The position numbers and the translations under genes are program-made. From NCBI GenBank assembly GCA_040349255.1, contig JBEQUE010000161.1, positions 1 through 64,000 on the forward strand: a stretch of 64,000 nt of DNA, written 5' to 3'. This DNA comes from DATMER01 sp040349255 (lineage in GTDB: Bacteria > Acidobacteriota > Thermoanaerobaculia > Multivoradales > UBA5704). Positions within the stretch are counted from its first letter, which is position 1. The number at the start of each line of letters is the position of its first letter. The notes under the pieces were generated by a model that saw only the letters and a program-made list of their open reading frames with translations, had not been told where the DNA came from and did not search any database. Below are positions 48,897 to 56,065 of this stretch, in pieces.

Positions 48897-49005
48897 GCCT
48901 ACGGGCTTGAAGTCCCGATCTGGCAAGGTTTGGAAGATTTCGCACCGTTTGGCACGCGCCTCGCTCCTCCATATCTCGTTCGAGAGACGATAGGAGGAGA
49001 ACCCC

Positions 49006-49716
49006 ATGAGACGCGGCGCCCTCTGCCTCATGCTGTCGCTGTTCTGTGTCGCCTGGATCCGGCCGCCGGGGCCAAGTCTGATCGTCGAGACCACGTCCTA
49101 CGCCGACAGCCTGATCCGGAACCCCCAGTTCACGGTCCTGGCGGTGAAGGTCCTTCGCGCCGGGATCGTCCAGGGGACCAACGCGGCGCCGCCGGAAGGA
49201 GAATTCCAGGTGGTCGAGGTGCTGCGGGGCGGCGGGTCGGTCGGGCCCGGAACCTACCGCTACAAGGTCGCTCTTCACCGGCAGGCCACGGAGGACGCCG
49301 CCGTCTGGGACTCCAGGCCGGTCCATGGACCGGTGCCGGGCGACGAGCTGATCGTGTTCACCTACGCGGGCTCGCAGCCCGTGGCCAACGGCGGCATCCT
49401 CTGGCTGCAAGGGCCCATGATCCGGGACACGCCGAGCCTGAGGACCCGCGTCGTCGAAAACCTGGAGCACGACTCCGAGCTTCAGTTCCCCTTGTTCCTG
49501 CTCATCCTGGCTGCGCCCGCCCTCGGCTTCGTCCGCCGGATCGGCTGGCTGAGCCTTCCCGTGGCCTTCGGCGCCTATGCGGTCTACGAGAACCTGATGA
49601 GCTCCGCCTACGACATCCGCGTCGACCTGCTCCTCATCTGGCCCGCCCTGATCGCCAGCGCGGTGGTGCCGCTCGCGGCTCACGCCTGGAGGAGGAGGCA
49701 GGCACCGGCGGCATGA
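49006..49716 (+). CDS. Exported/membrane hypothetical protein
   Basis: A 236-residue protein with a strong GGAGGAG site. An N-terminal signal or anchor (RRGALCLMLSLFCVAWI) precedes a beta-rich extracytoplasmic domain of about 130 residues (residues 25-155). Three hydrophobic segments at about 163-180, 182-200 and 206-226 anchor the C-terminus. No known domain is recognised. It converges with the Cys-rich gene. Confidence 0.65.
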   Translation: MRRGALCLMLSLFCVAWIRPPGPSLIVETTSYADSLIRNPQFTVLAVKVLRAGIVQGTNAAPPEGEFQVVEVLRGGGSVGPGTYRYKVALHRQATEDAAVWDSRPVHGPVPGDELIVFTYAGSQPVANGGILWLQGPMIRDTPSLRTRVVENLEHDSELQFPLFLLILAAPALGFVRRIGWLSLPVAFGAYAVYENLMSSAYDIRVDLLLIWPALIASAVVPLAAHAWRRRQAPAA

Positions 49717-49734
49717 CAGTTTCAGGAGTGGCAG

Positions 49735-51057
49735 TCAAGGAATGAGGCTCCAGGAGAGCGTCCTGGTGAAGTGCTTGTAATAGGAGGTTACATTGGAGCC
49801 GCCGAACGGCTGGTCAACCCAGACGTCGTAAAGGCTGCACATGTCGGGATGCTGGATGATTCTGTCCGCGGACGGCTGATATCGGCTGCCGACGTTCTGG
49901 AGCAGCTCCCCCTTGAAAGTCCGGAGGCTGTAAAGGTTGGTATTCGGGCACTCGTCCTCGCCCTCGCCCCACGGGTATTTGACGCCGCCATGATCGCACT
50001 CCCAATCGCTGTGGTAGAGGGCATGTTTCTTCTCGGAGGCGTAGAGCGTGGCGTAGCCGGACATCGGTTGAGACGAGTAGCAGGTCGCGGGCTGGCTCTG
50101 GAAGCAGCTTGATTTCGACCAATGGCAACTGCCTCCGGCAAAATAGCAGCTTCCCTCGTCGCCGTAGCTCGAGCAGGGTTCATAGGAAGCGCTCGCGCCG
50201 CCGTAGCACTGGCCGGGATACCAGCCGCAGGCCGCCCGCTGGTGGCATCCCTCTTCGGAGTTGTCCCACGCGTGACAGTTCGCCGGGCAGGAGCTGTACG
50301 CGCCATAGACGCTCGAATCGGCTCCTGACTCGCCCCAGTGTGCGGCCGTGAAGTCCCGGATCATCTGCCAGGAGCCTGAGCTGGATTGAGCGATCGGCCA
50401 GGACTGGTTTCGCATGACGAGGACCGCATAGAACTCGCTGTCGCCCAGGTGTCCGGCCGCAATCGAGTCGCCATAATCCCTGATGTAGGCGAGGCCGTAG
50501 CGGATTTCCAGGCACTGATAGGCCTCGCTGCAGATCCCGGAGGGCGGGATTGCCTCGACCGTGTAGGGAATGGCGTTGCCACGATGCAGGTAGGCCTGCT
50601 GGAGGTCCGATTCAACATCCTTGAGCATGACGGAGGGAAAGAAGGCGTGGGCGAGATCGTATTCGAGCTGGTCCGGAACGCTGTCGCTGTCGCCGTCGGC
50701 TCCGAATCCTGGCCGGTTGCACGTGCCACAGGTTTCAGGTTGGCACGTTGGCGGTGGAGGCGGCCCGGAACAATCGGCTGCGCAGGATCCCAAGGTCTCG
50801 CTGTTGTTGCAGATGCCGTCGCCGCAGTACGCCTGCGCACAATCCATGTAGCAGGATGAGGTGTCTTCTCCCGGGCTGCAAAAGAGATCACCGCAGTAGG
50901 CGCAGTCGGGAGCGCACGAATAATAATCCTCGCTGCCATTGCAGAAGCCGTCGCCGCAATAGCCTCCGTATTGAGCTGACGCGGGCGCGCCGGCGGCGGT
51001 CCAGAAGGAAATGAGCAGCAGGATGGGCAGCCAGGGGCCGATCTGAGGTTGTTTCAC
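49735..51057 (-). CDS. Secreted Cys-rich protein with three CGDGxC repeats
   Basis: A 440-residue exported protein from GTG 51057 with GGGAGG upstream. After a Sec signal come three 18-20-residue repeats of the form YCGDGxCxxxExxxSCxxDC (residues about 31-95), then a Pro-rich linker and a CQPETCGTCNRPGFG segment. The rest is a large extracellular domain with a calcium-loop-like DGDSDSVPDQLEYD (a type-3-repeat-like motif) and many further Cys. It resembles surface proteins of myxobacteria and acidobacteria. No function is known; the Asp-rich region suggests calcium binding. Confidence 0.75.
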   Translation of the reverse strand: MKQPQIGPWLPILLLISFWTAAGAPASAQYGGYCGDGFCNGSEDYYSCAPDCAYCGDLFCSPGEDTSSCYMDCAQAYCGDGICNNSETLGSCAADCSGPPPPPTCQPETCGTCNRPGFGADGDSDSVPDQLEYDLAHAFFPSVMLKDVESDLQQAYLHRGNAIPYTVEAIPPSGICSEAYQCLEIRYGLAYIRDYGDSIAAGHLGDSEFYAVLVMRNQSWPIAQSSSGSWQMIRDFTAAHWGESGADSSVYGAYSSCPANCHAWDNSEEGCHQRAACGWYPGQCYGGASASYEPCSSYGDEGSCYFAGGSCHWSKSSCFQSQPATCYSSQPMSGYATLYASEKKHALYHSDWECDHGGVKYPWGEGEDECPNTNLYSLRTFKGELLQNVGSRYQPSADRIIQHPDMCSLYDVWVDQPFGGSNVTSYYKHFTRTLSWSLIP

Positions 51058-51295
51058 CGCGCACCTCCCGGTAAGGATTGGAGCTTGAACCAATTCGGCT
51101 GAGGAGCCTCGCGAGCACGCCAGTAGCGGTGCCGACGTTCGTCGGCTCCCCTGGAAACCGATTTCCGCCGGGCTGAATTCCCGGGCGCGGGCCCGGCACT
51201 GTAACGAAGATCGAATCCGGGCGCCTTTCCATTCAGAGCTGCCGGCTAGCGTGAGCCGGAATGTCACCCGGAACTTCATGGAAAAGGAGTCTGCA

Positions 51296-51589
51296 ATGCC
51301 GAATCACAGGGAAGAGCTCAAGAGATTCGAGAAGAGCATCACCGCGTTGAGCGACGCGCTGGCCCACCTGGGCAAGGGGACCTCCCTTCGCGAGCTGATC
51401 CTGATCATCAAGCGGCCCGGCTGGACCACTCCCGCCGAGTTTGCCTTCGCCTCGTCCATCGTGGAGAACATGACTTCGCAGGTCGCGAACCTGCAGCGGC
51501 TTCAGGGCGACCTCCTGAAGGCGAGCCAGATGGTCGGTTTCGAGGCCAAGGGCATGGAAGCGGATGCGAAGGAGACGGTCGCGTCGTAG
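51296..51589 (+). CDS. Small helical protein of unknown function
   Basis: A 97-residue protein from ATG 51296, selected because AAAAGGAG lies 7 bases upstream; an in-frame ATG at 51278 is the alternative. It is all-helical and charged (REELKRFEKSITALSDALAHLG). No motif is recognised. A good terminator follows. Confidence 0.55.
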   Translation: MPNHREELKRFEKSITALSDALAHLGKGTSLRELILIIKRPGWTTPAEFAFASSIVENMTSQVANLQRLQGDLLKASQMVGFEAKGMEADAKETVAS

Positions 51590-51596
51590 ATCGGGA

Positions 51597-51638
51597 ACCA
51601 CCGGAAGCCGCTCCGAGCGTGGCGGCTTCCGGGGTGGT
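51597..51638 (+). terminator. Stem-loop terminator after the small helical protein
   Basis: GGAAGCCGC pairs with GCGGCTTCC (9 bp, 10-base loop), and outer ACCACC pairs with GGTGGT across a 2-base bulge. It begins 8 bases after the stop codon. A T tract is poor, but the stem is long and GC-rich. Confidence 0.55.
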
Positions 51639-51800
51639 TGTCCCGGCGGTCCGCTGCGGCGGCGAGGTGGCAGGGCCGTCTCCCCGAAGGCCTTCTGGTG
51701 GCATATGCGACTCTCTCTCTAACGTTGCAGAAATTTCTGAAGAGACTTAGGCTGGAAGCTCAGTGCGACAAGGACGAAGCCTGGGCCAAAGGGGGACCTC

Positions 51801-52511
51801 ATGGGCAAACCTGCGATCACCACGGAGAAGTGGCTGGAGATCGGCAGCGGCAACAACTTCGACGACGCGGAGAGGCTGTTCGCCGCCTTCGACAACCAGT
51901 CGATCCTCGAATGCGGCGAGGCGCGCTGGGGCCGTGACTTCGGAAAGCACGGCTTCATGCACTCGACGGATCACCGGAGCGCCCTGGTCAAGATCAACGG
52001 CAAGGAGCCCACGTGGCTCGAGGTCTATGACTCGTGGTCGGCCGGCGACGCCATCCCCACCCAGGCCCGCCTGATGGAGCCCGACGACGGCTCGCTCACG
52101 TATTGCCTGATCCGCTTCTACAAGTCGATGGCGCGTGGACTGCAAGAGTGGAACTCGATCCTGACCACGGGCAAGCTCAGAGGCGGCAGGCCGGTGATGG
52201 GCGAGTGCGCGAGCCGGGTGGGAGGAGGAGGCGGCGGGACCGGCGAGACCGGCGAGACCGGCATCAAGCTCAGCGCGCGCAGTCTCGAGACGCTCAGGAT
52301 GCTGCCCATGAACGGGTTGCAGATCGGACCTGGCCGGGCGGCGCGTCTGCAGATGCTGCGCGAAGAGATCGAAAAGCAGAAGGCGAAGCTCAGCCCGCGC
52401 AGCGCGGAGACGGTGGGGTTGCTCCCCATGAACGGATTGAAGATCGGGCCCGGCCGGGCGGCGCGCCTGCAACTGCTGCGCGAGGAGATCGAGAAACAGC
52501 TCAAGCCGTGA
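51801..52511 (+). CDS. Unknown protein with tandem 40-residue C-terminal repeat
   Basis: A 236-residue protein I do not recognise. The N-terminal 140 residues are a mixed alpha/beta domain (AITTEKWLEIGSGNNFDDAE ... FYKSMARGLQEWNSIL). A Gly/Thr-rich linker (GGGGGTGETGETG) follows, then two copies of a 40-residue helical unit with MLPMNG/LLPMNG, GPGRAARLQ and LREEIEKQ, encoded by two adjacent 120-base repeats. The architecture, a domain plus linker plus repeats, suggests an adaptor or binding module. No membrane segment is visible. Confidence 0.6.
   Translation: MGKPAITTEKWLEIGSGNNFDDAERLFAAFDNQSILECGEARWGRDFGKHGFMHSTDHRSALVKINGKEPTWLEVYDSWSAGDAIPTQARLMEPDDGSLTYCLIRFYKSMARGLQEWNSILTTGKLRGGRPVMGECASRVGGGGGGTGETGETGIKLSARSLETLRMLPMNGLQIGPGRAARLQMLREEIEKQKAKLSPRSAETVGLLPMNGLKIGPGRAARLQLLREEIEKQLKP
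52266..52505 (+). repeat. Two tandem 120-bp coding repeats
   Basis: Positions 52266-52385 and 52386-52505 are consecutive copies of a 120-base unit (40 codons), both starting AAGCTCAGC. Many differences are synonymous or conservative, so the duplication has been retained as protein sequence. They form the C-terminal third of the unknown 236-residue protein. Confidence 0.8.
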
Positions 52512-52518
52512 CGGAGGC

Positions 52519-53157
52519 TCACTCCCAGGCGGGGAAGCGGCCTTCGGCGGCGATGGCGTTCATCCGGTCGCGCAGTTGCTGCATGTAGGCCTTGCGGTCC
52601 TCCAGCCAGGGCAGGGGCTCGCCGATCAGGACGTCGCAGAAGAAGGGGACGGGGATGACCGAGCCTTTCGGGAGCGACTTGCCCAGGCCGTGGACGAAGG
52701 CGGGGATGACCGGCACGTCGGGATGGTCGAGCGCGAGATGCGCGACGCCGGTCTTGAATTCGGCGAGCCGCTCGGGCTCGCCGCGCGATCCTTCCGGAAA
52801 GAGGATCAGGATCTCATCTCTCGCGAGCGCCGCGTGCACCGCGGCCAGCGGATTGGTCTTGCCTCCTCCGCTGCGCCGGAGCGGAATGATGCCGATGATC
52901 TCCAGCGCGAACCAGGAGAGGACGCGGTTCTTGAGGAAGTAGTCCGCCGCCGCCACCGGGCGGACCTTGTGGAGAAGCCGGGCCGGCAGAAGGGTCATCA
53001 GAACCACGGTGTCCAGGTGGCTGTTGTGATTGGCGACCACGATGGCAGGACCGGCGGCCGGGAGCCGCTCGCGGTTGCGCACGTTCACCCCCACGACCAT
53101 GAACACGAAAGGCCGCACGATCAGGCGGAAGAACAGGGTGCGCAGAAGCCGGGTCAC
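52519..53157 (-). CDS. 1-acylglycerol-3-phosphate acyltransferase-like protein (PlsC family)
   Basis: A 212-residue membrane-associated acyltransferase starting at GTG 53157. It has the NHNSHLD motif (NHx4D form) at about residues 43-49, the FPEGSR motif near residue 120 and the later VPVIPAFVHG segment. PlsC-family enzymes acylate lysophosphatidate or related lysolipids. It lies 3 bases downstream of the CDP-diglyceride synthase gene and is the last gene of a five-gene lipid operon, which suggests a role in making an acceptor for that pathway. Confidence 0.9.
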   Translation of the reverse strand: MTRLLRTLFFRLIVRPFVFMVVGVNVRNRERLPAAGPAIVVANHNSHLDTVVLMTLLPARLLHKVRPVAAADYFLKNRVLSWFALEIIGIIPLRRSGGGKTNPLAAVHAALARDEILILFPEGSRGEPERLAEFKTGVAHLALDHPDVPVIPAFVHGLGKSLPKGSVIPVPFFCDVLIGEPLPWLEDRKAYMQQLRDRMNAIAAEGRFPAWE

Positions 53158-53160
53158 GCC

Positions 53161-54141
53161 TCATCCGATCCGGGTGACGACCGGGCCGTAGAAATACCAG
53201 AAAAAGTGGAAGAAGAGCGGCGCCGTGTAGGAGAGGCTGTCGATGCGATCGAGGATGCCGCCATGTCCGGGCAGGAGCGTGCCGCTGTCCTTGAGCCCGA
53301 GATCGCGCTTCAGGGCCGAGATCACCACGTCTCCCACGAAGCCGCCCAGGCCGAGGATCAGCCCGGCGAGGATCGACTGGCCGGGAGTGAACGGCGTCAG
53401 GTACGGGGCGAGCAGCCAGGCCAGGGCGAGGGTCGTCGCGAGGCCGCCCAGCAGCCCCTCGACCGTCTTGCCCGGACTGACCCTGGGGATCGCCTTGTGG
53501 CGGCCCAGGGTGCGCCCCCAGAGGTACTGCGCGACGTCGTTGAACTGGGTGAGGAAGATCAGGTAGAGGACGAGCCCCGGGCCGCCGCCGTGGGGGTTGA
53601 GCCGCGGCGGCAGCGCGAAGAGGAAGGCCATGTGGCTGAGCGAGAACACCGTGGCCATGAGGCCCCAGTGCAAGGTGCCGGCGGCGCGCAGGAAGCCGCT
53701 GGTCTCGCCGATCAGGACCATCCGCATGGGGAGGAACAGGAAGGCGTAGACCGGGATGAAGATGATGAACATCCCGTACCAGCGCATGCCGATCCAGAGG
53801 TACTGGACGGGGATGGTCAGGTAGGCCCAGAAGAAGACGCTGCGGTCGACGCGGCGCGTGGGGATGAGCGACAGGTACTCCTTGAGCGCCAGGAAGCTCA
53901 CGAAGGCGAAGAGCGCGAGGAGCGCCGGACCCGAGATGGCCAGGGCGGCGGTGAAGACGCCCACCATGATCCACCAGGTGCGGATGCGCAGGCGCAGCTC
54001 CGTCCAGTCCTTCTCCGGCTTCCAGCGCCCCAGCAGCCAGACCGCGGCGCTCGCCACGATCAGGATGCCGAAGATGCCGGCCAGGGTCCGGACGACGAAC
54101 GGATCGATGCTCGCAAGGTGATCCCGGACGAGCTGATTCAA
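53161..54141 (-). CDS. Phosphatidate cytidylyltransferase (CdsA/YnbB-like)
   Basis: A 326-residue membrane protein with eight or nine hydrophobic segments. I start it at TTG 54141, which has GGAGG upstream and shares TTGA with the stop of the preceding gene. The C-terminal signature SALKRDLGLKDSGTLLPGHGGILDRIDSL is the catalytic motif of CDP-diacylglycerol synthases. It converts phosphatidate plus CTP to CDP-diglyceride, which the upstream CDP-alcohol phosphatidyltransferase would use. The organisation corresponds to ynbB in enterobacteria. Confidence 0.9.
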   Translation of the reverse strand: MNQLVRDHLASIDPFVVRTLAGIFGILIVASAAVWLLGRWKPEKDWTELRLRIRTWWIMVGVFTAALAISGPALLALFAFVSFLALKEYLSLIPTRRVDRSVFFWAYLTIPVQYLWIGMRWYGMFIIFIPVYAFLFLPMRMVLIGETSGFLRAAGTLHWGLMATVFSLSHMAFLFALPPRLNPHGGGPGLVLYLIFLTQFNDVAQYLWGRTLGRHKAIPRVSPGKTVEGLLGGLATTLALAWLLAPYLTPFTPGQSILAGLILGLGGFVGDVVISALKRDLGLKDSGTLLPGHGGILDRIDSLSYTAPLFFHFFWYFYGPVVTRIG

Positions 54142-54755
54142 GCGGTGTCGCCTCCAATCTCGCGCAGGGCCTGCCGTGAACGGTTGAAAACAGTATAGAT
54201 CAGCGCCGCCGACACGAGGCCGAGCAGCAAGCTGGTCCAGGTTCCAGCGGGCACCCCCAGGCCCAGGGCGAGAGCGAGGACGCCGAAGACGAAGGCGCGA
54301 TCGCTCTTGCCCATGGGCCCGTCGTAGCGCCTCGATGCGCCGATCTGGACCGCCGCCAGGCCGGTCATCTCGGTCAGGCCGGCCAGGATCACGACGACGA
54401 CGATCAGCCAGGGCTCGATCCCCGGCCGCAGGGCCAGCGGAAGATAGAGGCCCGCGTCCGAGACCACGTCGCCAAGCTCGTTGAGCAGCCCGCCCAGGGC
54501 GCTCTTCATGCCATGCTCTCGCGCCAGCATGCCGTCGACGGCGTTCAGGGCCATGCGGAGCAGGAGGACGGCGGGAATGAGCAGGAGCGGCCAGCCGGCG
54601 GCCGGCCGCCAGGCGACCAGGGCGCCGGCCGCGAGCGAGAGGAGCGCCGCCGACAGCGTGACCTGGTTCGCCGTCACTCCCCGGCTCGCCAGGGACCGGC
54701 ACAGGGGCCGCAGCAGACCCTGGAAGGCAGGCTTCAGATCGTAGAGGCTCGCCAT
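54138..54755 (-). CDS. CDP-alcohol phosphatidyltransferase family protein (YnbA-like)
   Basis: A 205-residue polytopic membrane protein starting at ATG 54755. The CDP-alcohol phosphotransferase motif is NxxDGxxAR-x8-GxxxNxxxD (NAVDGMLAR, then GGLLNELGD). Canonical members have Asp at the two Asn positions (first and third of four Asp). The other two Asp are kept, as are DG and AR. This double Asn form may reflect a different metal or substrate. It overlaps the phosphatase gene upstream by 22 bases and the CdsA gene downstream by 4. It would join CDP-diglyceride to an alcohol, identity unknown. Confidence 0.85.
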   Translation of the reverse strand: MASLYDLKPAFQGLLRPLCRSLASRGVTANQVTLSAALLSLAAGALVAWRPAAGWPLLLIPAVLLLRMALNAVDGMLAREHGMKSALGGLLNELGDVVSDAGLYLPLALRPGIEPWLIVVVVILAGLTEMTGLAAVQIGASRRYDGPMGKSDRAFVFGVLALALGLGVPAGTWTSLLLGLVSAALIYTVFNRSRQALREIGGDTA

Positions 54756-56065
54756 GCCGTCCAATCCTTTCTCTGACTCCGCCACTCTTCCAGGCGCTGA
54801 CGGTGGGCCGGCGTGAACACGACTTCGGGTCGGGCGCGGCGCACTCCGGAGATCGCCTCGTCCACGCTGGCGGCGCGGCCCGACGCCATCAGGCAGGCCG
54901 CGGAGACGATCGCGCCTCGCCCGTAGCCGAGCGCGCAGAACAGGAGCGTCGGGCGCTCCGCGGCGAGCTCCTCGACGGCAGCTACGGCGTCGTCGATCTG
55001 CTCCACGGTCGGCGGCAGGAGGTCGAGCATCGGCGCCGCGCGGTAGGCCACCCCCTCGCGGTCGACCGGCAGCTCGGCGGCGAGATCGACCAGCGAGCGC
55101 GCTCTGGCCGCCTGGCGCTCGCGGCGCGTCGGGATGCGGCCGAGCAGGACCCCGCCGCCGATCTCCGCGGGCGCCGGCTTGCGCCGGGTCCACAGGCGCG
55201 AGTTGATCCAGGCGCCGGCGAGGTAGGGGAACAGAAGCCAGAACGCCGGCGCCGGGATTCGGCCGTCCTCCTTGCGGAACAGCGAGGCATCTCCGAGCAG
55301 ATAGATCATCGCCACCAGGACCAGGGCCCCGCCGGGCCAGAGCAGCAGCCAGCCCCAGCCGCCCAGGACGGGTCCGGCCACGGAGAGCGCCGCTCCCGGG
55401 ATCAGATAGGCGACGGCGAGCCGCAGGCGCTTCGGTTCCCGTGAGAGGTGCGCCGCGCCTGTACGGGCATTCTCGGGGATCAGCCAGAGACAGAACAGAC
55501 CGGCCCACAGGCCCGTCGGAACGTCGATGAAGTGGTGCTGCCAGGTGGTCAGCACCGAGATTCCGATCAGGGCGAACCAGACGTGGAGGAGCGCGCGGCC
55601 GGCGCGCCCGAGGTGGGCGGCGTAGCGCACCCACAGGAGGATCAGCAGGGCGATATGCAGCGAAGGAGCCTGGTTGAACGGCTTGTCGAAGCTCACCAGC
55701 GCCGTGAACATCGCGCCGAAGGCGCCCTCGATCGCTGGCGGGCGGGAAAAGCTGAAGCGCAGTGGAAAGGCAAGAAAGCAGGCGACGCAGACGAGCTGCG
55801 CCGCGAGGAGCCGCCGGGCGTGCGCCGAGAGCTCCTGTCGCGTGGCGCAGACGAAGAGCGAGCCGGCATAGAGGAGATCGATCGACCAGTAGGGGACGAT
55901 GGTCCAGGCCAGGAACGGGATGTGCCGCTCCCAGCCGAAGACGACCGAGCCGACGTCGACGCGCCGGCTCGCCAGCCAGTTGGCGAAGCCGTAGGAGGCG
56001 AAGAAGAACGGCCCGAGGAAGGCCAGCCAGAGCGCCGCGGCCTTCCACGGCCGCGGTCCTGTCAC
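54734..56065 (-). CDS. PAP2 phosphatase fused to a Cys-type protein phosphatase (YnbD-like)
   Basis: A 443-residue membrane protein from GTG 56065, overlapping the stop of the upstream gene by 4 bases (GTGA). The N-terminal 300 residues are a PAP2-like lipid phosphatase with about six to eight membrane segments (PSLHIALLILLW, and GISVLTTWQHHFIDVPTG for the second and third motifs). The C-terminal about 140 residues are a dual-specificity-phosphatase-like domain with the CALGYGR loop (Cx5R). Such fusions occur with ynbD in enterobacteria. It probably removes phosphate from a lipid intermediate such as a phosphatidyl-alcohol phosphate. Confidence 0.88.
   Translation of the reverse strand: MTGPRPWKAAALWLAFLGPFFFASYGFANWLASRRVDVGSVVFGWERHIPFLAWTIVPYWSIDLLYAGSLFVCATRQELSAHARRLLAAQLVCVACFLAFPLRFSFSRPPAIEGAFGAMFTALVSFDKPFNQAPSLHIALLILLWVRYAAHLGRAGRALLHVWFALIGISVLTTWQHHFIDVPTGLWAGLFCLWLIPENARTGAAHLSREPKRLRLAVAYLIPGAALSVAGPVLGGWGWLLLWPGGALVLVAMIYLLGDASLFRKEDGRIPAPAFWLLFPYLAGAWINSRLWTRRKPAPAEIGGGVLLGRIPTRRERQAARARSLVDLAAELPVDREGVAYRAAPMLDLLPPTVEQIDDAVAAVEELAAERPTLLFCALGYGRGAIVSAACLMASGRAASVDEAISGVRRARPEVVFTPAHRQRLEEWRSQRKDWTAWRASTI

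Noticed and set aside
48829..49005. Small gene between the DoxX-like and the membrane protein genes
   Set aside because: No frame has a start with ribosome site and reasonable composition; only a hairpin is supported.
52266..52505. Two peptide precursors in the repeat region
   Set aside because: Both repeat units are in the same long frame with no separate starts or ribosome sites.
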